This document shows positions 18,304 to 27,804 of a DNA stretch of 64,000 nt, piece after piece. The position numbers were made by a program, and so were the translations under genes. This DNA comes from Calothrix sp. HK-06 (GTDB taxonomy: Bacteria > Cyanobacteriota > Cyanobacteriia > Cyanobacteriales > Nostocaceae), in contig NZ_MRCD01000010.1 in assembly GCF_001904745.1 (NCBI RefSeq), positions 62,001 through 126,000 of the forward strand, written 5' to 3'. The notes beneath the pieces were generated by a model, which was not told where the DNA came from, did no database searches, and was given only the letters and a program-made list of their open reading frames with translations. Within the stretch, counting starts at the first letter, position 1. Every line of letters starts with the position of its first letter.

Positions 18304-19341
18304 ATGACAGATGTTGTAATAATAGGCGCCGGAATGGCTGGTTTAGTTTGCGCGCAGCAGTTAACCCAAGCTGGTTATTCGGTGTTAGTAGTTGAAAAAT
18401 CACGTGGTTTTGGTGGCAGAGTCGCAACTCGTCGCTTACATGATACTTGTGCTGACCACGGTGCATGTTACCTCAAGCCAAAAGGTAAATTAATGACTCA
18501 GTTCGTTGAGTTATTAGTACAACGTAACGTTCTTCAAGTTTGGAACGGTACTTTTATGGAAAAGACACAGAATATTGTGTCTTCGATGCAACCGAGGTAT
18601 GTAAGTCTGAATGGTATGAGTTCTATAGCTAAGTTTCTGGCACAAGGTTTAGATGTAATTCTTGAACAGCGCGTTATTGAAGTTAATTTTGATGATAATC
18701 AATGGCGCCTGACTCTTGAATCAACAACGGCGCCAATAACCGCGAAAGCCTTAATTATTGCAATTCCTGCCCCCCAAGCTTTAACCTTACTTGAACCACT
18801 CGAAGGTAGTATTCTTAATTCCACATTTATTAACAAACTGCGTTCGGTTGAATTCTTCCCAAGTATTACCGTCATGGCTGGTTATCCAGGTACGTCAACA
18901 CCACTTCCTCAATGGAAAGCCATAACATTTGAGAACGATAATATCCTAGGATGGATTGGTTTCGATAGCACTAAACGTCTTAACCCCTCACAACCTGTTT
19001 TCGTAGTTCAAAGTAGCGCTGATTTTGCCGCACAAAATTTAGAGACTCAAGATTTACAGCCTGTAGGACAACAGATGTTACGTACTGTTGCCAACTCGGT
19101 CGGGTTTGACTGGCTTGCATCGCCTGATTGGTTACAAGTTCATCGTTGGCGTTATGCTTTTCCTAGCACTCCCTTACAAGAAACTTTTTTAACTGCGGAA
19201 ACTTTACAACCCTTAGTGTGCTGCGGTGATTGGTGTGGAGGTAACTTAATTTCAGGCGCCGTTGATTCTGGACTCAGCGCAGCACGTGCTGTAAACTCTC
19301 AACTTCGACCCAATACCATTCTCAAAGATTGGAAATTGTAG
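18304..19341 (+). CDS. FAD-dependent oxidoreductase (renalase / amine-oxidase-like)
   Basis: 345 residues. The N-terminal Rossmann dinucleotide motif is VVIIGAGMAGLVCAQQL (G8-x-G10-x-x-G13), ending with the acidic residue of VVEKS, then GGRVATRR, the second FAD contact. The C terminus HRWRYAFP, then LVCCGDWCGG, SGAVDSGLSAARA closes the FAD site. Proteins of this size and motif set belong to the renalase-like NAD(P)/FAD group; the substrate is unknown in cyanobacteria. The ATG at 18304 leaves only three residues before the FAD strand. It is divergent from the YaaW-like gene. Confidence 0.85.
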   Translation: MTDVVIIGAGMAGLVCAQQLTQAGYSVLVVEKSRGFGGRVATRRLHDTCADHGACYLKPKGKLMTQFVELLVQRNVLQVWNGTFMEKTQNIVSSMQPRYVSLNGMSSIAKFLAQGLDVILEQRVIEVNFDDNQWRLTLESTTAPITAKALIIAIPAPQALTLLEPLEGSILNSTFINKLRSVEFFPSITVMAGYPGTSTPLPQWKAITFENDNILGWIGFDSTKRLNPSQPVFVVQSSADFAAQNLETQDLQPVGQQMLRTVANSVGFDWLASPDWLQVHRWRYAFPSTPLQETFLTAETLQPLVCCGDWCGGNLISGAVDSGLSAARAVNSQLRPNTILKDWKL

Positions 19342-19961
19342 GTTGTAGGGTGGTCTTCGGCCCACCTTACTATTAATGTTATTAATGTTGGGTTACACCT
19401 ACGTACTTATTAAGTATATATACGTACTGTTTTCGACAAATCTTAAGAAATAATTAAAAAAAATAATTATACTACCTATCCTAATAATTGTTTCATAGAA
19501 TAGATGAGTCGTAAGTTTTGATACCAACTACTTAATTACACTTGTTTGTATATTTACAATACAACAACCTTTTTGCTAAATAATTTGTATGGATTAATAC
19601 ATAGTAGGAAATATACAGCAATTAGAGCTAATAATTGTAATTGATAGATGGTGAAGCTAATTCTTAATAATAAATTTATTATTAAGGGATGGCGCCCAAA
19701 ATGTTCACAATGAGTTTTGTGTATTTTTTGCGCGAAAAATCAAAAAATCTAAATAATTAAGATAAGGCTGCTTACTAAATTTGGATGTCGGCAGACTTAT
19801 GTTGATTAGTAAAAATTTGTTGACTCAAGATGAACTTTTGTTTAAGAAGCGAAATATAACTCAAGTAGCTTTATAAATTGAAAAACTCACTTGAGAAAAA
19901 TTTGTTTACTTACAACAACTGTAAACTTAGTCATATTTGAAATAATCAAGGGAGTATAAAT
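19342..19961. other. 620-bp AT-rich intergenic region
   Basis: It opens with a GTAGGGTGGTC/GGCCCACCTTAC palindrome (19344-19371), a likely terminator for the oxidoreductase. The rest is AT-rich with one GGCGCC at 19691, and no open frame of note. The length suggests a regulated promoter for the gene at 19962, which has a good ribosome site (AAGGGAG about 9 bases before ATG). Confidence 0.5.
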
Positions 19962-20309
19962 ATGGAAACTGCTGTTAAATTAACATTGCAATCTGTTGTT
20001 GGAGAAATACAAAAGGTTTTAGATACATATCCTTACACTCCTTATCAACAAGTATTTGCAATTCCTGACATAAATCAAGACTTAATAGATTATGTAGCAG
20101 CGCAGATTCCTTGCTTAGATAGCGATTTTGATACAGCTTGTGGAATCAATTATAAGTTACCACGTAACCCGTTGCAAGCAAAGTTGCACGTGCAAAGTAT
20201 AATTCACCAAGGAATTTGTTCAATAATGGAACAAAAATCTGAATGGATTAGCAGATTGTTTAATGATACAGTTCAACCAAATTGCGAACCTTCACACTGG
20301 TTTGGATAA
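19962..20309 (+). CDS. Conserved hypothetical protein
   Basis: 115 residues, soluble, start supported by a strong AAGGGAG ribosome site. Helical N terminus (TLQSVVGEIQKVLDTYPYTPYQQVFAIPDINQDLIDYVAAQIP), then four scattered cysteines and a Trp-containing tail. It has the look of a small cyanobacterial regulator or scaffold, but I do not recognise the family. It is preceded by a long AT-rich upstream region and followed by a perfect 30-bp palindrome that likely terminates it. Confidence 0.65.
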   Translation: METAVKLTLQSVVGEIQKVLDTYPYTPYQQVFAIPDINQDLIDYVAAQIPCLDSDFDTACGINYKLPRNPLQAKLHVQSIIHQGICSIMEQKSEWISRLFNDTVQPNCEPSHWFG

Positions 20310-20310
20310 T

Positions 20311-20340
20311 TGTAGAGACGTTACATGTAACGTCTCTACA
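20311..20340. repeat. Perfect 30-bp palindrome, TGTAGAGACGT family
   Basis: The half-site TGTAGAGACGTTACA is followed by its exact complement. Relatives are at 24250-24300 (with an interrupted centre), 27633-27662 and, inside a gene, 32743-32768. Here it lies between convergent genes and probably ends both transcripts. Confidence 0.85.
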
Positions 20341-20354
20341 TAATATTTATTAAT

Positions 20355-20687
20355 CTATTTACTTGCGTCATATCCCCAGTTTTTGAGGGAATAATACCAG
20401 CGGGTGTTTTCAATATCACCCTCTGGTTTTTGTGCTGAGTGACGATGAATATAGCTCACTACTTTTTTCATGTGAGCAAAATCATCTTCTGTATATTCAT
20501 CCTCATCTTTTTGTAGCAACTCGATAATATACTTTCCAGATTTATGTCCTACTGATTCGTCTTCCCCATCTTTCGTCATCCCTACGGATTTTGATTCTTC
20601 CGTATCTAACCATGACTCCAATTCTTTTGGCTTCATGTTTACTGACGTGCGAAATTCTTCAATTACAGATTTTACTTCTTTACTCAT
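20355..20687 (-). CDS. DUF3140 domain protein
   Basis: 110 residues, highly charged, matching DUF3140: FRTSVNMKPKELESWLDTEESKSVG, then SVGHKSGKYIIELLQK, and MKKVVSYIHRHSAQKP, then the Trp-containing end. Members occur in bacteria and fungi next to DUF2945 proteins, as here, and are often stress-induced. The molecular role is unknown. It is downstream of the DUF2945 gene by 16 bp, so the two form an operon. Confidence 0.87.
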   Translation of the reverse strand: MSKEVKSVIEEFRTSVNMKPKELESWLDTEESKSVGMTKDGEDESVGHKSGKYIIELLQKDEDEYTEDDFAHMKKVVSYIHRHSAQKPEGDIENTRWYYSLKNWGYDASK

Positions 20688-20703
20688 AGTTTGTTACTGG
20701 TGA

Positions 20704-20916
20704 TTAATCTACTTTTTCGAGTGAATCTGGTTTGTGTGCTGCCTCTTTACCTGTTTTATCGCTTTTAACTAAATACTGAGGATTATCTTTAGAAACTGCT
20801 ACGTGATGCCCTTTTATATCTGTGGGTGAGGTGAGTTTTTCTTCGACTTCTCCTACCGTTTCTCCACGCGAAGTCTTCCATTTAACTTTGTCACCTGCTT
20901 TTAATTCTTTAGACAC
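20704..20916 (-). CDS. DUF2945 (hypervirulence-associated, TUDOR-like) protein
   Basis: A 70-residue small beta-barrel type protein: ELKAGDKVKWKTSRGETVGEVEEKL, then NPQYLVKSDKTGKEAAHKPDSLEKVD. I choose GTG 20916 as start because AAAGGA lies 8 bases upstream and the family begins close to this point. A TTG at 20973 would add 19 residues. It is paired with DUF3140 downstream. The fold suggests binding to nucleic acid or peptide, unproven. Confidence 0.85.
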   Translation of the reverse strand: MSKELKAGDKVKWKTSRGETVGEVEEKLTSPTDIKGHHVAVSKDNPQYLVKSDKTGKEAAHKPDSLEKVD

Positions 20917-21106
20917 GAGTTTCGTCCTTTTACTTTCTACTCCATATACCTGCTTATTATGTTTGCCGCCCAAACCTGATTAATCAGTCTTTGGTATAAA
21001 TTATTCTATCTATCTGCTTGGGGATATTTATGAAAATAAATTTGCACCTACGCAGTAAAATATAGATTTGTTAATAAAACTTAAAAGGCAACGCGCGACT
21101 TCTTAT

Positions 21107-21628
21107 ATGAATATCCAACCGGAATTTTTCCAATATACTCAGTGGTCGGGAATTGCGACTTTAGCTTTAGCCGCTATAGCAATTTTAGCTTTTGTTTTTA
21201 AATGGGGTATTCGCTTTCGACTTGTGGGTACAACCGGGTTTATGTTAGTTGTTACAGGAGGTTTGTTTGCCTTATCACTGGCGCCACTAACACGGACAGT
21301 AATTCCCGGTGCCGTTCGCTACAACTTAGTCTACGACAATGGAGCGACGCAAACCGTAATTTCACTTAAGAACGATATCACCCAAACCCAAGTTGATGCC
21401 ACTCTTCGCCAAGCTGCAAACGATTTATATTCCTCTGGGCGCCTCGGTGTTGGTACTAATAATCTCATGCTAATCCGCGCACGTACCGTAATTCACCCAG
21501 AACCAGGTGTTTCAATACCTTTGTACGTTGGACAAGCCAAACGCTCTTTGGCTAGTCGCGATGACTCAAGCATAGCAGTTGAAATTTTTGAAGATAAATT
21601 TGCTTTATTAGCAAAACCAACTGCATAG
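21107..21628 (+). CDS. Ycf51 family membrane protein
   Basis: 173 residues from ATG 21107. The longer frame from TTG 21068 adds an unconserved basic leader. Two hydrophobic helices at about 13-32 and 38-58 are followed by a soluble domain with PGAVRYNLVYDNGATQTVISLKNDITQ. The family is found in cyanobacteria and red algal plastids (DUF2518). Function is unknown; a thylakoid or envelope location is likely. Single gene. Confidence 0.85.
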   Translation: MNIQPEFFQYTQWSGIATLALAAIAILAFVFKWGIRFRLVGTTGFMLVVTGGLFALSLAPLTRTVIPGAVRYNLVYDNGATQTVISLKNDITQTQVDATLRQAANDLYSSGRLGVGTNNLMLIRARTVIHPEPGVSIPLYVGQAKRSLASRDDSSIAVEIFEDKFALLAKPTA

Positions 21629-21690
21629 CGGGCAACGGATTATAAACGGATGTAACGGATAAGTTTTACATCCGTTAAGCATCCGTTGCC
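21629..21690. terminator. Repeat hairpin after ycf51
   Basis: GGCAACGGAT...AACGGATGTAA is mirrored by TTACATCCGTTAAGCATCCGTTGCC, giving a stem of about 20 bp around AACGGATA. Position right after the stop makes a terminator plausible, although no long T run follows. Confidence 0.55.
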
Positions 21691-21858
21691 AATTTTGTGT
21701 TTTATGATACAATTTTTATTATTTTGAAATAAAATATTACTTGAAGGTAGTTAATGTATAACTTAATGCATATGTATTAACAAAATGAAAGCTGATAGTT
21801 ATAGTTAAGAACTTTATCAAAAAGTATGCAGAAATGTTACTGTTAGTTAATTAGTTAT

Positions 21859-23040
21859 ATGCCTAATAAATTTTTAACCGAAAAGTTGTCTACTCAAACT
21901 TCTAGTTCGTTATCTTTCCTTGCAGTTGCCCCTGCGAAGGTAATTCGCGGTACCCAAGTGTTGGCAGCTGCTGTTGATGATATTGCCCGTTTGGGTAAGC
22001 GTCCTTTGATTATTGGTGGTAAAACGCTGACTGCAATTGAAGGTTTTCTGAAGCCTGTTTTAAATGCTTCTTCGTTGCAATGCTCATGTGCTTGTTACAC
22101 TCCTGATTGTAGTGAAGCTAGTTTGCAGAACTTACGTGCAGAAGCCAAAAAGCATTCTTGTGATGTGATTATTGGTGTAGGCGGTGGTAAAGCACTAGAT
22201 ACAGCCAAGCTTATTGCTTATCAGTTAGATGTGCCTGTAGTAACAGTTCCAACTTCGGCGGCAACTTGTGCTGGATGGACTGCTTTATCAAACGTTTATT
22301 CGGATGAGGGAGCATTTCTTTACGATGTTGGGTTAGCGCGCTGTCCTGATTTGCTTATTTTAGATTACGATTTGGTGCAAACGGCGCCAACTCGGACTTT
22401 AGTGGCAGGTATTGGCGATGCTTTAGCGAAGTGGTATGAAGCTTCGGTTAGTAGTGGGCATTCTGAGCAAACTATGATTATTGCTGCTGTTCAGCAAGCA
22501 CGTGTATTACGCGATATTCTCTTCCAAAAATCCTTACAAGCACTCAAAGAACCAGGTGGTGAAGCTTGGCGCGAAGTTGTTGATGCTTCTGTTCTCATGG
22601 CAGGGGTAATTGGTGGTTTGGGTGGCGCCCAATGTCGAACGGTTGCAGCACATGCAGTTCACAATGGATTAACTCATATTTGCGGGCGCCATAGTATCCA
22701 CGGAGAAAAAGTCGCTTTTGGAATTTTGGTGCAGTTGCGTTTAGAAGAGATGATTCAACGTAACCAACTCGCTTCCTCTGCAAGGCAACAGTTGTTAAAG
22801 TTCTATGCAGAAATTGGTCTGCCCCGTAATTTAAATGATTTAGGTTTGGGAGATGTGACTCTGCGACAACTACTTTGTGCCGTAGAAATTGCCCTCGACC
22901 CTAAATCAGATATTCATAGATTACCGTTTAAAGTTTCTTCTGAACAGTTGATGGCAGCAATGGTATCTACAACGGCGCCAATTGATAATACGACAAGTCG
23001 CGTTTCGGTTTTGGGAGTGAGTGATGAGGTTGAGCAATGA
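21859..23040 (+). CDS. Iron-containing alcohol dehydrogenase family (glycerol-dehydrogenase-like)
   Basis: 393 residues. The NAD-binding GVGGGKALDTAK (106-117) and TVPTSAATCAGWTALSNVYSDEG are typical of the GldA-like branch. Metal-binding histidines are in AAHAVHNGLTH and RHSIHGEKVAFG, and an Asp in GIGDALAKWYEA. It probably oxidises or reduces a small polyol or aldehyde with NAD(H); substrate not known. It overlaps the following aminotransferase by 4 bases (ATGA), so the two enzymes are translationally coupled and may work on one substrate. Confidence 0.85.
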   Translation: MPNKFLTEKLSTQTSSSLSFLAVAPAKVIRGTQVLAAAVDDIARLGKRPLIIGGKTLTAIEGFLKPVLNASSLQCSCACYTPDCSEASLQNLRAEAKKHSCDVIIGVGGGKALDTAKLIAYQLDVPVVTVPTSAATCAGWTALSNVYSDEGAFLYDVGLARCPDLLILDYDLVQTAPTRTLVAGIGDALAKWYEASVSSGHSEQTMIIAAVQQARVLRDILFQKSLQALKEPGGEAWREVVDASVLMAGVIGGLGGAQCRTVAAHAVHNGLTHICGRHSIHGEKVAFGILVQLRLEEMIQRNQLASSARQQLLKFYAEIGLPRNLNDLGLGDVTLRQLLCAVEIALDPKSDIHRLPFKVSSEQLMAAMVSTTAPIDNTTSRVSVLGVSDEVEQ

Positions 23041-24236
23041 GTTTAAGTTGGATTAAGTCCGCAGAACGCATACAAAATTTACCGGCTTATCCGTTTGCCC
23101 GGTTAGATGAACTCAAGGCAAACGCGCGGCAACAAGGTTTAGATTTGATTGATTTGGGAATGGGTAATCCCGATGGTAGTACACCTCAACCAGTAATTGA
23201 TGCTGCGGTGAGAGCGTTGCAGAACCCTGCAAATCATGGTTATCCACCATTTGAAGGAACTGCTAGTTTTCGACGTTGTATAACAAATTGGTACTATCGT
23301 CGCTATGGTGTAAAGTTAGACTCTGACAGTGAAGCTTTACCTTTACTTGGTTCTAAAGAAGGTTTGGCACATTTAGCGCTAGCTTATATTAATCCAGGTG
23401 ATGTTGTCTTAGTGCCTTCGCCATCGTACCCAGTACATTTTCGCGGACCCTTAATTGCTGGGGGAGATGTTTATAGCTTGGTTTTGAAGCCAGAAAATAA
23501 TTGGTTAATTGATTTAGCGGCAATTCCTGATGAGGTCGCACGTAAAGCTAAAATTCTTTATTTCAATTATCCTAGTAATCCAACTGCGGCAACTGCTCCA
23601 CGTGAATTTTTTGAAGAAATAGTTGCTTTTGCTCGTAAGTACGAAATTTTGCTAGTGCATGATTTATGTTACGCCGAGTTGGCTTTCGATGGCTATCAAC
23701 CTACGAGTTTACTAGAAATTTCTGGCGCCAAAGAAATTGGTGTAGAGTTTCACACGATGTCCAAAACTTATAATATGGCAGGTTGGCGCGTTGGCTTTGT
23801 AGTTGGCAACCGTCATGTTATCCAAGGACTGCGAACACTCAAAACAAATTTGGATTACGGTATTTTTGCGGCATTGCAAGCTGCGGCAGAAACTGCCTTA
23901 CAACTTCCAGATACTTACTTGTACGAGGTTCAAAAACGCTACCAAACCCGTCGTGATTTCCTCATTGAAGGATTATCACAATTAGGATGGGATGTTCCGA
24001 AAACCAAAGCCACTATGTATTTGTGGATTCCTTGCCCACCTGGAATGAGTTCAACTGATTTTGCGCTTGATGTATTACAAAAGACAGGTGTAGTGGTAAC
24101 ACCAGGTAATGCTTTTGGTAGTGGTGGTGAAGGATACGTGCGCGTCAGCTTGATTTCGGAATGTGACCGTTTGGGTGAAGTTTTGCGACGGCTTAAGCAA
24201 GCTGGTATTCGCTATAAAGCTGAAGCCTTCGCGTAA
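23037..24236 (+). CDS. Class I/II PLP aminotransferase (LL-DAP/alanine aminotransferase-like)
   Basis: 399 residues. DLGMGNPDGSTP, YPPFEGTASFR, the GSKEGLAHLALAYINPGDVVLVPSPSYP block, NYPSNPTAA, HDLCYAELAFDG, and the PLP lysine K243 in TMSKTYNMAGWRVGF, then YVRVSLI. This is the fold I aminotransferase group containing AlaC, LL-diaminopimelate aminotransferase relatives and cyanobacterial aspartate-type enzymes. The exact amino donor is uncertain. It is coupled to the Fe-dependent dehydrogenase upstream. Confidence 0.85.
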   Translation: MSLSWIKSAERIQNLPAYPFARLDELKANARQQGLDLIDLGMGNPDGSTPQPVIDAAVRALQNPANHGYPPFEGTASFRRCITNWYYRRYGVKLDSDSEALPLLGSKEGLAHLALAYINPGDVVLVPSPSYPVHFRGPLIAGGDVYSLVLKPENNWLIDLAAIPDEVARKAKILYFNYPSNPTAATAPREFFEEIVAFARKYEILLVHDLCYAELAFDGYQPTSLLEISGAKEIGVEFHTMSKTYNMAGWRVGFVVGNRHVIQGLRTLKTNLDYGIFAALQAAAETALQLPDTYLYEVQKRYQTRRDFLIEGLSQLGWDVPKTKATMYLWIPCPPGMSSTDFALDVLQKTGVVVTPGNAFGSGGEGYVRVSLISECDRLGEVLRRLKQAGIRYKAEAFA

Positions 24237-24249
24237 TTTATTGTGGTGT

Positions 24250-24300
24250 TGTAGAGACGCGTTCACGTAGTGTCCCGCAGGAAATAATCGCGTCTCTACA
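24250..24300. repeat. TGTAGAGACG inverted repeat after the aminotransferase
   Basis: The ends TGTAGAGACGCG and CGCGTCTCTACA flank a 27-bp centre containing TTCACGTAGTGTCCCGCAGG. The same family as 20311. Confidence 0.75.
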
Positions 24301-24454
24301 TATACGCGAAAATACTGATGTAATTTTTCCATAATTTACCGGATACCCGATACATAAATCCTCGCTTATATATAGAGAAGAACTAAGCAAGTGTACGTTA
24401 ACACTTACCCAGGCTAGTTTTTTATTCTAAATTGGTTTCATACGAGGATGTTAA

Positions 24455-25852
24455 ATGGATAGCGCAAAAGCGTATCAAAAATGCTTAAAGCGGCTGACCT
24501 GGGCAACCGAAAGCCTCAAATTGGAGATTCCGCAGTCTAAACTTGAGCATATTACTGACTTGATTGTGCAGCCCATGATGGGCCCTTGGCGCTTCTTTCA
24601 TACTCCGCAACATATTTTTGAAGTCGGTGGCAGCAAAGACCCAATTGAAGTTTTGGCGGCATTATTCCATGACCTTGTTTATGTACAAGTTGATTGGAGC
24701 ATTCATTTTAATGTTGGTTATTATATTTCTCCGTTTACCAAAGAAATTAATGGGCGCCTAACAATTCGCAATCAGTCAGATTTACCAGCTGATACAATCT
24801 TTGAAATTGTTACTTCAGTTTTTGGATTTGTTCCTGGGCAAGTTCTCAACCCTTATGCAGGACAAAACGAGTTTTTAAGCGCTTTGGTTGCTGCGAAAGT
24901 CTTAGAACCCTTTGCAGGAGCGCCGTTGTTAATGCAAATAGTAGCGTGTATCGAAGCGACTATTCCATTTCGCCCAGCATGTGAAAAAGGTTTAACAGCA
25001 AGCGAACGACTTTTAGAACGCTTAAAATTCACAAACGAGAAGTTCTACTTACTCGTTACAGATGCTGAACTATGTGAAACCATAAAAAGAGGTGTGCGTG
25101 TCGCTAACCGCGATGTATCTAGTTTCGCGCATCCAAGTGCAGCAAGATTTTTAGCAAATACCTGGAACTTACTTCCCGAAACGAATCATAATCTTAGCGC
25201 TACTGGTGCTTATACAGTTGCCGACTATAGACTGGCTATTCAAAAAATGGAAGGGTTTATGGCTTCACTCAAACCTGAAGTTATTTTTCGCTGTTTTCAA
25301 GATGAACCTCGGCGCCATACTTATAATATTTTTGAATATTATGCCAAACGAAATATTGAGATTGCTCAACTATACCTAAAAGCTAAACTTGTCACCATTG
25401 CCTTGATTGAAGCGATTTCATTTACCATAGGGTTAGACATTCCCTTAGTCATTATGATGGGGGAAGTGCCTTTGCGTGGTTTTACTTTTATGCGACTTGA
25501 ACATTTCTTGCCAGAAGTTGTAAATCCCCGTGAGATAAAAAACAATATTGAACAAGAGGTGTGGAATGTACTGAAATTTGGACGCGCTAAAAGTAACTAC
25601 AGCGATTTACAACACTCTCCCATCGCTACATTTATTGTGAAACTAATTGGATTTGATGGTATTCAAAATCAGTGTGACTTGGCAAAACAGTTCTTTCTAG
25701 GTAACATTTCCAGTGAAGAATTTATTGCCAGCTTTGAAAATGCTTTAGCAGAGAAAATTATTTACGCACTGCAAGAGTTATTTGAAAGTCGTAAAATTGC
25801 TGTTAGCCATTGTTATAAATTTACTTCAAACCAAAAAACTCAACATTATTGA
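24455..25852 (+). CDS. HD-superfamily hydrolase-like conserved protein
   Basis: 465 residues. The N-terminal domain has the HD metal site pattern: RFFHTPQHIFEV (H49, H53) and LAALFHDLVYVQVD (H72-D73), then a later Asp in VTDAEL. Related short HD proteins carry the FHxxxHI...HD motif and act on nucleotides or phosphoesters. The rest, including a C-terminal helical part (IIYALQELFE), is conserved only in cyanobacteria as far as I know. No membrane helices. Single gene, ending at a hairpin shared with the convergent DUF2079 gene. Confidence 0.7.
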   Translation: MDSAKAYQKCLKRLTWATESLKLEIPQSKLEHITDLIVQPMMGPWRFFHTPQHIFEVGGSKDPIEVLAALFHDLVYVQVDWSIHFNVGYYISPFTKEINGRLTIRNQSDLPADTIFEIVTSVFGFVPGQVLNPYAGQNEFLSALVAAKVLEPFAGAPLLMQIVACIEATIPFRPACEKGLTASERLLERLKFTNEKFYLLVTDAELCETIKRGVRVANRDVSSFAHPSAARFLANTWNLLPETNHNLSATGAYTVADYRLAIQKMEGFMASLKPEVIFRCFQDEPRRHTYNIFEYYAKRNIEIAQLYLKAKLVTIALIEAISFTIGLDIPLVIMMGEVPLRGFTFMRLEHFLPEVVNPREIKNNIEQEVWNVLKFGRAKSNYSDLQHSPIATFIVKLIGFDGIQNQCDLAKQFFLGNISSEEFIASFENALAEKIIYALQELFESRKIAVSHCYKFTSNQKTQHY

Positions 25853-25858
25853 TTTTAA

Positions 25859-25881
25859 TCCCCCCACACGTCAGGGGGCTA
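25859..25881. terminator. Bidirectional terminator
   Basis: CCCCCC, loop ACACGTCA, GGGGG between convergent genes, with A/T-rich flanks on both sides. The design is like the one at 47740. Confidence 0.65.
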
Positions 25882-25899
25882 ATAAGAAAAATATCAACT

Positions 25900-27525
25900 T
25901 TATTTTTGTAATTCTGCACGTAATTTCGCCCATTTATTTAGAATATTTGGTTGCGATATCAATTGTTTCTGCAGCAGTATGGCATCATCTTGAATATCTA
26001 CAATCCCATATTTATATTCATTAATCAATCTGTCTACTAACGAAGCAAAATTAACTAAATCAGTTCGTTCATCTTGAAAGACTTTTTGGTAGCGTAAATC
26101 ACGCCATACATCTGCTAATATAAATTCTACATATTCAATTTGCTTCAAATCGTTTTGTATTTGGATATGAGGTAAACGCACAATTTTACGACGAGTGGCA
26201 AGATGCGGAAGTAGATAAGTTGTTGTTGAAACGCTTGAAGAAGGATTTATATTATTCATCAACGTGCGGACGTGTCCTACATGTTCCCACTGACGAGTTA
26301 ATGCAGTGTATACCCAAGGATTAAATGATTCAGGTATTAAAAAGTAAAATGCACGATTTGGACTCGATATCATAGTAATAATTAATGATAAAACTATACA
26401 CCTAATCCACCATCGCTGTACAGAAGCATTAAACTTATTTTGATTTTGTGACCACCATATAATGGCGCCATAATAAATACCTGGCATTACAGTTAAAGCA
26501 TATCGAATATTCACACCAAGGGCAAGTTTTCGCTCTTGAATTAAAAGGACTAATAAAGGAGGACTTATTGTTATCCAAGCAGTAGGCGATATTACTGGTA
26601 TAAATAACAAAGGCAACCAGTGGTTGAGCATGTATCGTACCCTTCTATCAAAAGGAATGAATACACTTTTGAAAACCTCTACAGGGTGAGTTATCATCCC
26701 CCACAAAATTTGTAGCGTACTGGGACTATCATTACCAGGAGCAAATTTCCCAAAAATTCCTTTTAAATATAATCGTGAATTATCATTAGAAAATAATTCC
26801 ATGACTTGATTAGTTATCAGCGACACATAAGCAAAGCTAACCAAACACAAACCAATTCCGACCCTAGCATGACGACGAGTATATATTAAGTAAAGCCCAA
26901 AACCAAATAGAGTGATTCCGATATCTTCGCGAATTCCTAACGTTAATGCTACAAATAACCAAAACAATGACCATTTACGTTTTGCAAATGCCCAGAGCAT
27001 ACTAAATACAAACAAAGGAATTTGACAATATTCATAAAAATTTGCCAATGTCGGCCCAATGACTGTATTGGCGCCAAAGTAAGCAGCTACTATTAAGACA
27101 GCAATGTTAGTAGGCAAATAATGACGCGAAGTAGCATAAAGAACCAAACCACCCGCTGTCATTAAAGCAACCTGTAAAATAACTAAGGTGGCGCCTGTTG
27201 GGAACAAAGCGTATATTGGCAACCATAATATAAAATCGATGACGAAGTGCTGTCCTAAATGATTATAGAAAACCTTATGTATCTGAGCATCAGCAATAAC
27301 AGCACTGGATTGACCCGACGATAACGAACCCTGGAAAAAACGTCCGTGGATAGTGTTCCAGAACAACTGGTCAAAAAGTGCTTGGTCATAAGAAGCATAG
27401 AAGCTGTAAAACCGATGTAGTGCAAAAAATGATACTAGTACAAAAAAAATGCCAGCTAGTACACATACAAGGCGCCAGCCAGAAGTTTCATCTAGTGACA
27501 ACTTCTTGATTTTGCTTATCAGCAT
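25900..27525 (-). CDS. DUF2079 membrane protein (GT-C-like)
   Basis: 541 residues with about 11 hydrophobic helices. The N-terminal loop FYASYDQALFDQLFWNTIHGRFFQGSL and then HLGQHFVIDFILWLPIYALFP is the DUF2079 signature. The Asp-rich first loop and topology recall GT-C glycosyltransferases that use polyprenyl-phosphate sugars, suggesting a role in glycan modification of the envelope; that is inference. Single gene; upstream is a 280-bp gap with a palindrome. Confidence 0.87.
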   Translation of the reverse strand: MLISKIKKLSLDETSGWRLVCVLAGIFFVLVSFFALHRFYSFYASYDQALFDQLFWNTIHGRFFQGSLSSGQSSAVIADAQIHKVFYNHLGQHFVIDFILWLPIYALFPTGATLVILQVALMTAGGLVLYATSRHYLPTNIAVLIVAAYFGANTVIGPTLANFYEYCQIPLFVFSMLWAFAKRKWSLFWLFVALTLGIREDIGITLFGFGLYLIYTRRHARVGIGLCLVSFAYVSLITNQVMELFSNDNSRLYLKGIFGKFAPGNDSPSTLQILWGMITHPVEVFKSVFIPFDRRVRYMLNHWLPLLFIPVISPTAWITISPPLLVLLIQERKLALGVNIRYALTVMPGIYYGAIIWWSQNQNKFNASVQRWWIRCIVLSLIITMISSPNRAFYFLIPESFNPWVYTALTRQWEHVGHVRTLMNNINPSSSVSTTTYLLPHLATRRKIVRLPHIQIQNDLKQIEYVEFILADVWRDLRYQKVFQDERTDLVNFASLVDRLINEYKYGIVDIQDDAILLQKQLISQPNILNKWAKLRAELQK

Positions 27526-27632
27526 GTTACAGTTTACAACTTGTATATTTAAATGCCTACATAAATAACATATTGAGAAGCGAAAAACAAGATTTCAACA
27601 ACCAATCATAAATATGCGAAGAATCAATATTA

Positions 27633-27662
27633 TGTAGAGACGTTACATGTAGCGTCTCTACA
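27633..27662. repeat. TGTAGAGACGT palindrome
   Basis: One mismatch from the perfect palindrome at 20311. It is located in the 279-bp gap between the divergent DUF2079 and acyltransferase genes, so here it cannot simply be a shared terminator. Confidence 0.8.
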
Positions 27663-27804
27663 TTTTTTACATTAATTAAAGAGTGGCGAAGTATATTTAT
27701 TTACTTTAAAATAGAAAATATATAAATTAGCTCTATAGAAAGAGGCTTAAATCGAGTCTAAAAAGTTAAAATCAACGGCATTTAGTAAAATCTGTTATAA
27801 AATC